NCBI GenBank assembly: GCA_018241265.1
Contig: JAFEEF010000013.1
Coordinates: 1 to 64,000 of the forward strand
DNA from: Pseudomonadota bacterium
GTDB taxonomy: Bacteria > Pseudomonadota > Gammaproteobacteria > Burkholderiales > Burkholderiaceae_C
DNA length: 64,000 nucleotides
Direction: 5' to 3'
Part shown: piece by piece, positions 26,253-36,253 of the stretch
Numbering within the stretch: the first letter of the stretch is position 1
How the letters are laid out: the number at the start of each line of letters is the position of its first letter
The notes under the pieces: model-generated
The model's input: the letters and a program-made list of their open reading frames with translations, nothing else
Told to the model about the DNA's origin: nothing
The model's database searches: none
Position numbers and translations under genes: made by a program

Positions 26253-29200
26253 ATGAGCGAGTTCTTCATTCCGGCCGATTTCGACTTCGGCCAGCAGTTC
26301 GACCGCGTGACCTTGACGCGGGCGATGGCCCTCGACCCCGAGCGCGCGCTGCTGTCGATGCAGACCGACGGCTCGACGCTCGTGACGCGGCTGCGCGGCA
26401 GCGGCGTGCACGCTTACGAACAGCGCATCGAGCTGCCGGTCGACCGGCGCCTCGGCCTGCGCGTGCGCGGCCATTGCAGTTGCCCGATGGGCCTCAACTG
26501 CAAGCACGTGGCCGCGGCGCTGATGGCCTTCGAGGCCTACGAGATCAAGCGCCGGCGCAACCCCGCTGCGGCACCGCCGCTGGCCGCCGCATCGTCGCCG
26601 CTTTCCGCCATGCCGGCGCCGGCATCCGACCCGGAGCTCGCGCCGCTGCCGTACGGACTGCAGCGCTGGCTCGACGAGCTCGCCGACCTGACGCCATCGC
26701 CGGTGGTGCCGCCTGCCGCACAGGCTGCGCCGGCCGCGCAGGTCCTGATGTACCTGCTGAGCGTGCAAGGCCCGGAGCTGCACGTCCGCCTGCAAATGAG
26801 CAACCTGCGCAAGAACGGCGAGGTCAGCGCGCAGCGACAGAACACGAGTGCGCCGGTCGATCTGTTGCGTCACCGTCCGGCCTATCTCGCCGACGCCGAC
26901 CTGCCGTTGCTGGCCGGCCTGCTGGCCTTGCCGGCGCTGACCGCGCCGACGCACCTGCTGCTGCGCGGCGCGCGCGCCGTCGAATCGCTGCGCGGACTGC
27001 TCGCGACCCAGCGCGCCTGGCTGCAGGGATCATCGACGCCGGTGTCGGGCGGTGCACCGGGCCTCGCGCTGCGCTGGCTCGACGACGAGGTACCGCTGGC
27101 CTTGCACTGGCAAGCCGGTGCCGACGGGCTCTGGCGCGCCGGCTGGCGGCATCGCGACACGCCGATGGAGCTCGTGCTGCTGCCTGCGCCGCATGCGCTC
27201 GACCCGGGTGCCGGCACGGTGCAGCCGGCGCGGCTGGTCCATGCAGCGCTGCACGATGTCGAGCTCGCCGATTGGCTGGCGCGCATGCCGCCGGTGCCGG
27301 CCGACGCATTGGCGTCGTTCGTCGGCAGGCTGCAGTCGGTCGCGGCCGAGCGCCACCTCGAGCTGCCGCTGCCGGCGGAACATGCGCGCGAGGTGCGCGA
27401 TCTCGGCGCGCTGGCGTTGCAACCGGTGCTGCGCTTGACGACCTGTCCCGAAGGCATCAGCGAGGCGGCGCTGCGCGACCCGTACGGCCTGCCGTCGTCG
27501 CGCGGCGCGCGCGTGCGTCAGGCGGCCGCCGAGCTGCGGCTGCGCTACCGGCCGCCGGCCGGGCCGCCGCTCGACTTCCATTTTCCGGCCGGCGCGGCGA
27601 CGTCGGCCTTCGTGCGCCTGCCGGTCGATGACGACGCCGATGCCGGCGCGCTGGCGCGCTTCACGCGCGACGGCTACGGCGAGGGCGAGGCGGTGCAGCG
27701 CCTGTTCGGCGACCTCGAGATGCGGCCGTGGAACGCGGTGGCGGGCCTCGCGCTCGACCGTCAGGCGCGGCTGGCCGGTGGCCGGATGCAGTCCGGCGCG
27801 TTGCCGTCCGGCCTGGACGATCAGCCCTGCATCGTCGTGCCGCGCCGGCGCGAGCAATGGCCGGTGCTGCTGGCGCGCCAGCTGCCGGCGCTGGAGCGCG
27901 AGGGCTGGGCGATCGAGACGGCGGACGACTTCCCGTTCGAGACCCATGCCGCCGACACCTGGGAAGTCCAGGTGGCGCCGGTGGCCGCCGCCGGCGCGCC
28001 GCAGCAGCAGGAATGGTTCGATGTCGGCCTCAAGGTGACGGTCGACGGTGCCGCGGTCGACCTGGTGCCGCTGCTCGTCGCGCTGGTCCATTCGGGCGTG
28101 CTGCTGCAAGAGAACGGCTCCTTCGGCGAGTCGGCCGAGCCCGACGAGGACATCCTGCTGCCGTGGCCGGCGCAACCGCCCGCACGCGGCGCCGCTGTGC
28201 CGGACACGCCGACGCGCCAGCGCCTGCTGCGTCTGCCGCTGGCGCGCGTGGCGCCCATCGTCGAATGGCTGCGCACGATGGTGCGCGGCGGCGAGCGGCG
28301 CGACAGCATCCGCCTGTCGCGCTTCGACATCGGCACCCTGGCGGCGCTGACGCGCGGCACCCGCGTGCAGGCGCCGCCCGACTTCGGCGAGCTGCTCGCG
28401 CACATCCAGCGGCTCGAAGGCGCGCAGGGCCTGCCGCCGGTCGCGGTATCGCCGCGCGTGCAGGCGCAGCTGCGTCACTACCAGGAAGACGGCCTGGCCT
28501 GGATGGACTTCATGCGCGCGGCGCGGCTCGGCGGGATCCTGGCCGACGACATGGGCCTCGGCAAGACGCTGCAGGCGCTGGCGCTGCTGCAGGCCGAGAG
28601 CGATGCCGGACGGCTCGACCTGCCCAGCCTCGTGATCGTGCCGACCAGCCTGATCGACAACTGGCAGTCCGAGGCCGCGCGCTTCACGCCGGCGCTCGAG
28701 CTCGTCGTGCTGCACGGTCCGCAGCGCGCGCAGGACTTCGAGCGCATCGCCGCAGCGCAGCTCGTCGTGACGAGCTATCCGCTCGTCGTGCGCGACTTCG
28801 GCACCCTCGCTGCGCAGCAATGGCACTACATCGTGCTCGACGAGGCGCAGCGCATCAAGAACAGCCGCAGCCAGGCGGCGCTCGTGCTGAAGGACCTGCG
28901 CGCCCGTCATCGCCTCTGCCTGACCGGAACGCCGCTGGAGAACCACCTCGGCGAGCTGTGGAGCCTGATGGACTTCGTCTGCCCCGGCCTGCTCGGCAGC
29001 GAGGCGCAGTTCCGCGAGCACTACCGGCATCCGATCGAGCGGCGCCGCGAGACGGCGCGTGCCGAATCGCTGGCGCGCCGCGTGCGGCCCTTCATACTCC
29101 GACGCACCAAGCAGCAGGTCGCGCGCGAGCTGCCCGAGAAGACCGAGACCCTGCTGCGCGTCGAGCTCGGCGGCGCGCAGGCCGATCTCTACGAGACGGT

Positions 29201-29885
29201 GCGCGCGACGATGGACAAGAAGCTGCGCGACGCGATCGCGCGCCAGGGCCTGGCGGCGAGCCGGATCATGGTGCTGGAGGCGCTGCTGAAACTGCGCCAG
29301 GTGTGCTGCGATCCGCGCCTGCTGAAGGGCGGCACGGCCGGGACGGCGAAGGGGAACGTGACGTCGGCCAAGCTCGAGCTGCTGCTCGAGCTGCTGCCGA
29401 CCCTGGTCGACGACGGCCGGCGCGTGCTGCTGTTCTCGCAGTTCACCGAGATGCTCGAGCTGATCGAGCCCGAGCTCGCGAAGCTCAAGCTCGCCTACCT
29501 GAAGCTGACCGGCGAGACCAAGGACAGAGGCGCGGTCGTCGACGATTTCCAGCAAGGCGACGCGCCGCTGATGCTGGTGAGCCTGCGCGCCGGCGGCGTG
29601 GGCTTGAACCTGACCGCGGCCGACACCGTGATCCTCTACGACCCATGGTGGAACCCGGCGGTCGAGCAGCAGGCGATCGACCGTGCCTACCGCATCGGCC
29701 AGGACAAGCCGGTGTTCGTCTACAAGCTCGTCGCGAGCGGCACGGTCGAGGACAAGATGCTCGAGCTGCAAGCGCGCAAGGCGGGATTGGCCGACCAGTT
29801 GCTGTCGGGCGTGGCAAGCGATGCGGCGCTCGACGCCGACGACTTCGACGAGCTGTTCAGACCGCTGGCCGCTCCCGCGGCTTGA
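26253..29885 (+). CDS. SWIM zinc finger and SNF2-family helicase protein
   Basis: A 1210-residue SNF2 helicase-like ATPase. A SWIM zinc finger ([11 protein letters not shown]) lies near residues 73-85. A long middle part without clear motifs follows, then the SNF2 ATPase: [12 protein letters not shown], Walker [16 protein letters not shown] around 765, Walker B DEAQRIKN around 862, [19 protein letters not shown], and the C-terminal helicase domain with [15 protein letters not shown] and [11 protein letters not shown]. These enzymes remodel protein-DNA complexes or assist RNA polymerase (RapA-like); the SWIM domain suggests DNA or protein binding. It is a single gene. Confidence 0.92.
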   Translation: MSEFFIPADFDFGQQFDRVTLTRAMALDPERALLSMQTDGSTLVTRLRGSGVHAYEQRIELPVDRRLGLRVRGHCSCPMGLNCKHVAAALMAFEAYEIKRRRNPAAAPPLAAASSPLSAMPAPASDPELAPLPYGLQRWLDELADLTPSPVVPPAAQAAPAAQVLMYLLSVQGPELHVRLQMSNLRKNGEVSAQRQNTSAPVDLLRHRPAYLADADLPLLAGLLALPALTAPTHLLLRGARAVESLRGLLATQRAWLQGSSTPVSGGAPGLALRWLDDEVPLALHWQAGADGLWRAGWRHRDTPMELVLLPAPHALDPGAGTVQPARLVHAALHDVELADWLARMPPVPADALASFVGRLQSVAAERHLELPLPAEHAREVRDLGALALQPVLRLTTCPEGISEAALRDPYGLPSSRGARVRQAAAELRLRYRPPAGPPLDFHFPAGAATSAFVRLPVDDDADAGALARFTRDGYGEGEAVQRLFGDLEMRPWNAVAGLALDRQARLAGGRMQSGALPSGLDDQPCIVVPRRREQWPVLLARQLPALEREGWAIETADDFPFETHAADTWEVQVAPVAAAGAPQQQEWFDVGLKVTVDGAAVDLVPLLVALVHSGVLLQENGSFGESAEPDEDILLPWPAQPPARGAAVPDTPTRQRLLRLPLARVAPIVEWLRTMVRGGERRDSIRLSRFDIGTLAALTRGTRVQAPPDFGELLAHIQRLEGAQGLPPVAVSPRVQAQLRHYQEDGLAWMDFMRAARLGGILADDMGLGKTLQALALLQAESDAGRLDLPSLVIVPTSLIDNWQSEAARFTPALELVVLHGPQRAQDFERIAAAQLVVTSYPLVVRDFGTLAAQQWHYIVLDEAQRIKNSRSQAALVLKDLRARHRLCLTGTPLENHLGELWSLMDFVCPGLLGSEAQFREHYRHPIERRRETARAESLARRVRPFILRRTKQQVARELPEKTETLLRVELGGAQADLYETVRATMDKKLRDAIARQGLAASRIMVLEALLKLRQVCCDPRLLKGGTAGTAKGNVTSAKLELLLELLPTLVDDGRRVLLFSQFTEMLELIEPELAKLKLAYLKLTGETKDRGAVVDDFQQGDAPLMLVSLRAGGVGLNLTAADTVILYDPWWNPAVEQQAIDRAYRIGQDKPVFVYKLVASGTVEDKMLELQARKAGLADQLLSGVASDAALDADDFDELFRPLAAPAA

Positions 29886-29950
29886 GTGCGCTCCCCGAGC
29901 CGGGCGCCCATCGGACAATGCCGGCGATTGCGCTATCGGAGAGGGCCGCC

Positions 29951-30406
29951 ATGTTCTCGAGTATCGCCACCATCGCCGACATCAACCACGCCATCCAGCT
30001 CGCGCTCACGCCGGTGTTCCTGCTCACCGGCATCGCGGGCATCCTGAACGTGATGACCGGCCGGCTCGCGCGCATCATCGACCGCGGACGCCAGGTCACC
30101 GAAGGCAGCGTGCAGATCGATCCCGCCGCGCGTGCCGTCTTGCGCACCGAGATCATCAACCTCGATCGGCGCCGCCATCTGACGAGCCGCGCGATCAACG
30201 CCTGCACGCTGGCGGCGCTGCTCGTCTGCACCGTGATCGCGACCCTGTTCATCGACGGGCTGCTCGCCATCTCGCTGCGCTGGCTCGTCGGCACGCTGTT
30301 CACCGCCGCGACCTTCGCGCTGATCGTCGGCCTGTGGTCGTTCCTGGGCGAGGTGCGCATCGCCATGCAGACGGTGCGCATACCGCTGGCGCTGCTCGAC
30401 GAATGA
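29951..30406 (+). CDS. DUF2721 family membrane protein
   Basis: A 151-residue inner membrane protein with three hydrophobic segments (residues 15-35, 80-100, 105-130) and the sequence [18 protein letters not shown] with [18 protein letters not shown], which is typical of DUF2721. Its function is unknown. A GGAGAGGG Shine-Dalgarno lies before the ATG at 29951; it converges on the alkyl sulfatase gene. Confidence 0.82.
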   Translation: MFSSIATIADINHAIQLALTPVFLLTGIAGILNVMTGRLARIIDRGRQVTEGSVQIDPAARAVLRTEIINLDRRRHLTSRAINACTLAALLVCTVIATLFIDGLLAISLRWLVGTLFTAATFALIVGLWSFLGEVRIAMQTVRIPLALLDE

Positions 30407-30418
30407 GGCGCGGCGCCG

Positions 30419-32404
30419 TCACGGCGCCTTCAGCGGCTCGACGATCTCGAATTGCGGCGTCGCGTTGTCGAGCAGCCCGAACAGCTCGGCGACCTTCGCG
30501 CGGTCGCCGTCGATCGTGATGCGGCCGAGCTGGACCGACTGCGGCAACGTCGTCTCCTTCAGCAGCACCGCGTCCCAGGCCGGTCGGACCAGCGTGATCG
30601 TGGCATCGGCATGCGCGTCCTGGCGGTTCGCGACGTGGGTCAACGCGCAGTTCTCGAGGTTCAGCACATAGCTCTCGCCGGTGTCGCTGAAGCGCCAGTT
30701 GAGGACGATCTTCTTGCCGTCCGCGCGACCGGCGTCGAGGCGCGTGCCCATCGAGTCGAACACCATCTCCATCGGCAGCGCGCGCACCAGGTCGTTCGGT
30801 ATCGACACCGCAGGCAGCGGCGTCATGCCCTGGCGCAGCTCGAGCGCGCCGTACAGGTATTCGTTGCGCCAGGTGCCGGCCTCGGCCTGGTAGCCGAGCT
30901 GTTCGAGCGCATCGGCCTCGAGGCGGCGCGCCTCCTGGTTGGCCGGATCGGCGAACACGACGTCGTTCAGCACGCTCGCGACCCAGCGGTAGCGGCCCTG
31001 CGCATAGTCGTCGCGCGCCCGCGCGATGACAGCAGCGGCCCCGCCCATGTACTCGACGCGCTTCTTCGCTTCGTCGACCGGCGGCAGCGGCTCGAGGTTG
31101 GCCGGATTGCCGTCGTAGAAGCCCATGTACTTCTGGTAGACGGCGCGCGCGTTGTGGCTCAGCGTGCCGTAATAGCCGCGCACCGCCCAGGCGTCCGACA
31201 GGCTCTTCGGCAGCTTCAGCTCGGCGGCGATCTCGTCCGGCTTCTTGCCGCGGTTGATGAGGCGCAGGCTCTGGTCGTTGATGAACTTGTAGAGGTCGCG
31301 CTGTCGCGCCATGTAGGCGGTCAGCCGCTCGGTGCCCCAGGTCGGCCAGTGGTGCTGGCCGATCAGCACGTCGGAACGTGCCGCGAACTGCTCCATCGCA
31401 TCGCTCAGGTAGTGCGACCAGGCATTGCCGTCGCGCACCTCGGCACCGCGCAAGGTGTAGAGGTTGTGCATGTTGTGCGACGTGTTCTCGGCCATGTCGA
31501 GCACGCGCAGCGCCGGGAAGTACATGTTCATCTCCGACGGCGCCTCGGTGCCCGGCGTGAGATGGAAGACGATCTCGACGCCGTCGACGTTGCGCGTGTC
31601 GAGCGTCTTCTTGACGAGGTCGGTCGGCGCGATCAGCGAGATCGTGCCGCGCGACACGTTCTTGCCGAGGCCGGTGTCGACCTGGCCGCGCGGGCCGGCC
31701 GGCAGCAGCGGGCCGTACATGAACTGCGCGCGCCGGCTCATCGCGTTGCCGGCCAGCACGTTCTCGGCGACCGCATGCTCCATGAAGCCGTCGGGTGCGA
31801 TCACCTGGACCTTGCCCGCCTTCACGTCGGCCTCGTCGACCACGCCCTTGACGCCGCCGAAGTGATCGACGTGGCTATGGCTGTAGATCACCGCGACGAC
31901 CGGGCGCTTCGGACGGTTCGCGAGGTAGAGGTCGAGCGCGGCATGCGCGGTCTCGGTCGAGATCAGCGGATCGATCAGGATCAGGCCGGTGGCGCCTTCG
32001 ATGATCGTCATGTTCGACAAGTCCATGCCGCGCACCTGGTAGACGCGGTCGCTGACCTGGAACAAGCCATGGATGGCGTTGAGCTGCGCCTGGCGCCACA
32101 GGCTCGGGTTCACCGTGTCGGGCGCCTCCGCGGCGGCGAGGAAGCCGTAGCGCTTCATCGACCAGACCGGCCGCGCCGGGTCGCTGCCGGGTACCGCTGC
32201 GTCCGGCAGCGCGGCGATGAAGCCGCGGTGCGCATCGTCGAAATCGGCGCGGTCCGACCAGGGCAGCGTGGTCAGCAGCGCGGCGTTGGCGCTGTGCGTC
32301 GCCGGGTCGGCCGGGCGCGCGTCCTGCGCCGAGGCGGCCGTTGCGAGCAGTGCTGCGGCGGCTGCGAGCGTCGGACAGCGCAGCGGATGGAGCTTCTTCT
32401 GCAT
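30419..32404 (-). CDS. Alkyl sulfatase, metallo-beta-lactamase fold (SdsA1-like)
   Basis: A 661-residue exported enzyme that should hydrolyse primary alkyl sulfates such as dodecyl sulfate to the alcohol and sulfate. A signal peptide (MQKKLHPLRCPTLAAAAALL) is followed by the metallo-beta-lactamase domain with the zinc motif YSHSHVDHFGGVKG near residue 175 and TPGTEAPSEMNMYFPALRVL. Then come the helical dimerisation domain and a C-terminal SCP2-like lipid-binding domain (from about 540). I chose the ATG at 32404; a start 10 codons upstream is open. A sulfate source close to the cys genes is suggestive but they lie 24 kb away. Confidence 0.9.
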   Translation of the reverse strand: MQKKLHPLRCPTLAAAAALLATAASAQDARPADPATHSANAALLTTLPWSDRADFDDAHRGFIAALPDAAVPGSDPARPVWSMKRYGFLAAAEAPDTVNPSLWRQAQLNAIHGLFQVSDRVYQVRGMDLSNMTIIEGATGLILIDPLISTETAHAALDLYLANRPKRPVVAVIYSHSHVDHFGGVKGVVDEADVKAGKVQVIAPDGFMEHAVAENVLAGNAMSRRAQFMYGPLLPAGPRGQVDTGLGKNVSRGTISLIAPTDLVKKTLDTRNVDGVEIVFHLTPGTEAPSEMNMYFPALRVLDMAENTSHNMHNLYTLRGAEVRDGNAWSHYLSDAMEQFAARSDVLIGQHHWPTWGTERLTAYMARQRDLYKFINDQSLRLINRGKKPDEIAAELKLPKSLSDAWAVRGYYGTLSHNARAVYQKYMGFYDGNPANLEPLPPVDEAKKRVEYMGGAAAVIARARDDYAQGRYRWVASVLNDVVFADPANQEARRLEADALEQLGYQAEAGTWRNEYLYGALELRQGMTPLPAVSIPNDLVRALPMEMVFDSMGTRLDAGRADGKKIVLNWRFSDTGESYVLNLENCALTHVANRQDAHADATITLVRPAWDAVLLKETTLPQSVQLGRITIDGDRAKVAELFGLLDNATPQFEIVEPLKAP

Positions 32405-32556
32405 CGCGGATCCCGTTCGTTGAGGGCTTGCCATTGAAGCCGAGACCGTGAGTCTCCCGCGCCGCGAGTTACCCTAGGCAGCACGCATCGCCGCTGTGGT
32501 GGAATCGGCATCCCGGCGCACGGCGCCCCGATACGAACTTCAGGAGGAATCGACCC

Positions 32557-33240
32557 ATGAACCGTCGCAGCAATCCTTGGCCCGTCCTGGCCGGCTCGGC
32601 GCTCGTCGCGACGCTCGTCGCCTGCGGCAGCATGCCGGGCGGCTCGAAGAGCGACATGAGCTTCTTCGTCACCAGCGTCGGCCTCGGCAAGGGCGCCGAC
32701 CTCGGCGGCCTGTCCGGCGCCGATGCGCACTGCCAGGCCCTGGCCACGGCCGCCGGCGCGGGCGGCAGGACCTGGCATGCCTACCTCAGCACCCAGCCCA
32801 CCGGAAGCTCGACCGGCGGCAACGCGCGCGACCGCATCGGCAAGGGCCCGTGGAAGAACGCCAAGGGCGTCGTCGTCGCGACCGACCTCGACAACCTGCA
32901 CGACCCCGCGAAGAACAATATCAACAAGCAGACCGCGCTGACCGAGAAGGGCGACATCGTCAACGGCCGCGGCGACACGCCCAACACGCACGACATGCTG
33001 ACGGGTTCGCAACCGAGCGGCGTGTTCATCGCCGGCAACGTCGACTCGACCTGCGGCAACTGGACCAAGAGCGGTCCCGACGGCGCCGCGATGATGGGCC
33101 ACAGCGACCGCACCGGCCTGGACGACAGCGTACCGGCCAAGTCGTGGAACTCGTCGCACCAGTCGCGCGGCGGCTGCGGCCAGGCAGCGCTCGTGTCGAC
33201 CGGCGGCGCGGGGCTGTACTACTGCTTCGCGACCAACTGA
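32557..33240 (+). CDS. Lectin-like lipoprotein
   Basis: A 227-residue lipoprotein with the lipobox LVACG near residue 23 and a domain with Cys residues spread to the end (DAHCQALATAAG, STCGNWTKSG, RGGCGQAALV, LYYCFATN). The pattern GADLGGLSGADAHCQ and the WTKSG/CF ending recall proteins annotated as bacterial lectins with a C-type-lectin/endostatin-like fold; no ligand can be named. An AGGAGG Shine-Dalgarno precedes the ATG at 32557. It is divergent from the alkyl sulfatase gene. Confidence 0.75.
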   Translation: MNRRSNPWPVLAGSALVATLVACGSMPGGSKSDMSFFVTSVGLGKGADLGGLSGADAHCQALATAAGAGGRTWHAYLSTQPTGSSTGGNARDRIGKGPWKNAKGVVVATDLDNLHDPAKNNINKQTALTEKGDIVNGRGDTPNTHDMLTGSQPSGVFIAGNVDSTCGNWTKSGPDGAAMMGHSDRTGLDDSVPAKSWNSSHQSRGGCGQAALVSTGGAGLYYCFATN

Positions 33241-33309
33241 GGGGCGCCCCCCGCATCGGCCGTTTGCAATCTTCAGCGTTCGGGCCGATCGAGTTCACGC
33301 GACGCTCCA

Positions 33310-33471
33310 TCGAAGACGCGTGCAGCCCGGCGCGGCCAGTCGATCCGGGCGCTCGACCAGCAGACCCGGCAGAACGCCGCGCTGGTCGAGCAGACCGCCG
33401 CGGCCGGCAATGCGCTGCACGACCAGGCGGTGGCGCTCGCCGATCGCGTCGCGCGCTTCCGGCTCGCGTGA
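33310..33471 (+). pseudogene. Remnant of a methyl-accepting chemotaxis protein (C-terminal tail)
   Basis: Reading 33334-33471 in frame gives GQSIRALDQQTRQNAALVEQ, followed by TAAAGNALHDQAVALADRV and ARFRLA, then a stop at 33469-33471. This is the very end of an MCP signalling domain: NAALVEQTAAA and the final FRL are strongly typical. There is no start codon, no sensor domain and no conserved hairpin tip upstream, where the lectin-like gene stops at 33240. So about 45 of more than 500 residues remain. The left boundary is approximate. Confidence 0.72.
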
Positions 33472-33609
33472 CGCGCGGTTGCGAAGCAGACACCTCGACA
33501 CGCAACGTTGCGGCTGCTTGCGTCGCGTGATGAACTCGATACCGACCGCCTGATCGAAGCTGCGGCGCGGCCGGCCTGCGTGGGCCGGCCCGTCATGGGA
33601 GATCAGCCG

Positions 33610-34857
33610 ATGGGTAACGGAGCCAATTGGTGGCAGGCCGGCGCATGGCGCTCGGTGCAGCCGGTCTTCGATGCGCTCGCCGAGCGCGCCGACGTCACGT
33701 TCGCGGTCGCGTCGCCCGACGGACAGCGGCATGCCTACGGGCCGGGGACGCCGGCCTTCACGATCGTGTTTCGCGCCGAGTCGGCGTTGCTCGCGATCCT
33801 GGCGCGCGGCCACATCGGCATGCTGGAGTCGTACTTCGACCAGAACATCGATGTCGAAGGCGACCTCGGCGCGGCGTTCGCGGCGGCGATGTCGGCCGGG
33901 CTCGACGTGCAGGCGAGGTCGCTGAACGCGATCGAGAACCAGGTCCACGAGTGGCGCTACTCGAACGCGACGCATGCACAGGCGAAGGAGAACGCGCGCA
34001 TGCACTACGGGCTGCCCGCGGCGTTCTACCAGTGCTGGCTCGACGAGCCGCTGATGATGTACACCTGCGGCTACTGGCCGGAGGGCACGCGCACGCTCGA
34101 AGAGGCGCAGCGCAACAAGATCGACCACGTCATCCGCAAGATCCGCCTCGGCAGCGGCGACCGCTTCGTCGACATCGGCTGCGGCTTCGGCGGCTTCATG
34201 TTCCGCGCCCACGACAAGACCGGCGCGCACGGCGTCGGCGTCAACAACACGACCGAGCAGGTCGAGTGGCTGCGCAGCCAGATCGAGCGGCGCAGCCTCG
34301 GCCATGCGCTCACGGTGCGCGAAGCGGACTTCCGCGAGGTCGACGGCCCGTACGACAAGGTCGTCTCGATCGGCGTGCTCGAGCATGCCGGCCGCGACCA
34401 GTTGCGCGAGGTCGTGCGCGCGCATGCCGAGTTCCTGAAGCCGGGCGGGATCGGCATGCTGCACTTCATCGGCCATGTCGGCCGCTACGAGACCGAGCTC
34501 TTCATCCGCAAGCACGTGTTCCCGGGCGGCTGGATACCGGCGCTCGCCGACGTGATCGTCGAGATGGAGCAGGCCGGTCTCGAAGTGCTCGACATCGAGA
34601 ACCTGCGGCGTCACTATGCGCGCACATTGGATGCGTGGACCGAGCGTTTCGAGGCGCGCTGGTCGCACATCGAAGCGCTCGATCCGGCGCGCTTCGACGA
34701 GCGCTTCCGGCGCATCTGGCGCAGCTACCTCGTCGGCTGTGCCGAGATGTTCCGTTCGCCGGCCGGCTACACGCATCTGTTCCAGGTATTGTTCAGCAAG
34801 GGCAACGCGACCGCGACGAGCTATCCGATGAGCCGTGCGCATGTCTACCAACGTTGA
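33610..34857 (+). CDS. SAM-dependent methyltransferase, cyclopropane fatty acid synthase family
   Basis: A 415-residue enzyme of the CFA synthase family that adds a methyl or methylene group from S-adenosylmethionine to unsaturated acyl chains of phospholipids. Seen are HYGLPAAFYQCWLDEPLMMY, TCGYWPEGTRTLEEAQ, the SAM motif FVDIGCGFGGFMFRA near residue 187, and GVLEHAGRDQ. I chose the ATG at 33610, eight bases after a GGAG; upstream starts at 33595 and 33508 are possible. Its end overlaps the next gene, a DHCR24-like flavoprotein, by 17 bases. Such a pair resembles the TmsB/TmsA (BfaB/BfaA) enzymes for 10-methyl fatty acids. Confidence 0.85.
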   Translation: MGNGANWWQAGAWRSVQPVFDALAERADVTFAVASPDGQRHAYGPGTPAFTIVFRAESALLAILARGHIGMLESYFDQNIDVEGDLGAAFAAAMSAGLDVQARSLNAIENQVHEWRYSNATHAQAKENARMHYGLPAAFYQCWLDEPLMMYTCGYWPEGTRTLEEAQRNKIDHVIRKIRLGSGDRFVDIGCGFGGFMFRAHDKTGAHGVGVNNTTEQVEWLRSQIERRSLGHALTVREADFREVDGPYDKVVSIGVLEHAGRDQLREVVRAHAEFLKPGGIGMLHFIGHVGRYETELFIRKHVFPGGWIPALADVIVEMEQAGLEVLDIENLRRHYARTLDAWTERFEARWSHIEALDPARFDERFRRIWRSYLVGCAEMFRSPAGYTHLFQVLFSKGNATATSYPMSRAHVYQR

Positions 34858-36196
34858 GCGAGGGGCGCATGCCGAGCGTTGCGCGCGCGCGGCCGCGACG
34901 TTGCGCGCGGCAGGCGGCGCCGGCGCGCCGCTCGCGCTCGGCAAGGCGACGTCGAACCTGTTCCGCGATCGCGCCGCGCAGCGCAGGCGGCGCCTCGACC
35001 TGACCGAGCTGCATCACGTCATCGCCATCGGCGACGGCTGGGTCGACGTCGAAGGCAGCATGACGTACGAAGACCTCGTCGCCGCGCTGTTGCCGCGCGG
35101 CGTGATGCCGGCGGTCGTGCCGCAGCTCAAGACCATCACGGTCGGCGGCGCGGCGGCCGGCGTCGGCATCGAGGCGACGTCGTTCGCGCAGGGCCTCGTG
35201 CATCACACGCTGCTCGAGATCGACGTGCTGCTGGCGAGCGGCGATGTCGTCACCTGCACGCCGGACCACGAGCATCAGGACCTCTTCCACGGCTTCCCGA
35301 ATTCATACGGCACGCTCGGCTACGCGCTGCGGCTGCGCCTGCGGACCTTGCCGGTCAGGCCGTACGTGCGCGTCGAGCACCGACGTCTGCCGACGCGCGC
35401 CGCGTTCTTCGCCGAACTCGAAGCGCGTTGCCGTGCGCGCGCCGACGACTTCATCGACGGCGTCGTGTTCGGCGCCGAGACGATGGTCCTCAACGCGGCG
35501 CGCTTCGTCGACGAGGCGCCGTGGCACAGCGACTATTCGTACGAGCACCGCTACTACCGGTCGCTGCTCGAACGCGACGTCGACCATCTGTCGACCAGCG
35601 ACTACCTCTGGCGCTGGGATACCGACTGGTTCTGGTGCTCGAAGAACTTCGGCGCCGACCGGATGTGGGTGCGTCGCCTGCTCGGCCGCGAGCGCCTGAA
35701 CTCGCGCACCTACACGCGCCTCATGCGCTGGAACTCGCGCTGGGGCCTGACGCGCGGCTGGTCGCGGCTGCGCGGGCTGCATCCCGAGTCGGTGATCCAG
35801 GACGTGGACATCCCGATCGCGCATGCCGCCGCGTTCCTCGAGTTCCTGCTGCGCGAGATCCGCATCGCACCGATCTGGATCTGCCCGCTGGCAGCGCCCG
35901 GCGACGACGATCGCTGCACGCTGTACCCGCTGGCCCCGCGTGCGCTCTACGTCAACTTCGGCTTCTGGGACGTGGTTCAAAGTCGCCAGGCGCACGAGAC
36001 CGGCCACTACAACCGTCTCGTCGAGCGCGAAGTGGCGCGGCTGGGCGGCATCAAGTCGCTGTATTCCGACAGCTATTACAGCGAAGACGAGTTCGACGCG
36101 GCGTACCACATGCGCGACTACGCGCTGTTGAAAGCCAAGTACGACCCGGGGCGGCGGTTGCTGGGGCTTTACGAGAAGTGCGTGCTGCGGCGGTGA
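34841..36196 (+). CDS. DHCR24-like FAD-binding oxidoreductase
   Basis: A 451-residue flavoprotein with an N-terminal FAD_binding_4 (PCMH-type) domain (VDVEGSMTYEDLVAALLPRG, KTITVGGAAAGVGIEATSF, HGFPNSYGTLGYALRL). The C-terminal half resembles sterol delta-24-reductase (VIQDVDIPIAHAAAFLEF, IAPIWICPL, YVNFGFWD, GGIKSLYSDSYYSEDEF). In actinobacteria and some proteobacteria a protein of this family reduces the methylene intermediate made by a CFA-like methyltransferase. It overlaps that gene by 17 bases here, implying co-translation and a common substrate. A GTG two codons upstream is also possible. Confidence 0.83.
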   Translation: MSTNVERGAHAERCARAAATLRAAGGAGAPLALGKATSNLFRDRAAQRRRRLDLTELHHVIAIGDGWVDVEGSMTYEDLVAALLPRGVMPAVVPQLKTITVGGAAAGVGIEATSFAQGLVHHTLLEIDVLLASGDVVTCTPDHEHQDLFHGFPNSYGTLGYALRLRLRTLPVRPYVRVEHRRLPTRAAFFAELEARCRARADDFIDGVVFGAETMVLNAARFVDEAPWHSDYSYEHRYYRSLLERDVDHLSTSDYLWRWDTDWFWCSKNFGADRMWVRRLLGRERLNSRTYTRLMRWNSRWGLTRGWSRLRGLHPESVIQDVDIPIAHAAAFLEFLLREIRIAPIWICPLAAPGDDDRCTLYPLAPRALYVNFGFWDVVQSRQAHETGHYNRLVEREVARLGGIKSLYSDSYYSEDEFDAAYHMRDYALLKAKYDPGRRLLGLYEKCVLRR

Positions 36197-36253
36197 TGCC
36201 GCGTCCGGCCGGTGCCGAGGAGCCGCCCGCGCCGCTGCCCGTAGACTCGCCCG

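Noticed and set aside
27030..29918. Minus-strand open frame (962 codons) opposite the SNF2 helicase
   Set aside because: It lies antisense to clear helicase motifs and has no motif or ribosome site of its own.
26253..33240. A defence island around the SNF2 helicase
   Set aside because: The neighbours are a DUF2721 protein, an alkyl sulfatase and a lectin-like protein; there is no nuclease, methylase, toxin or phage gene.
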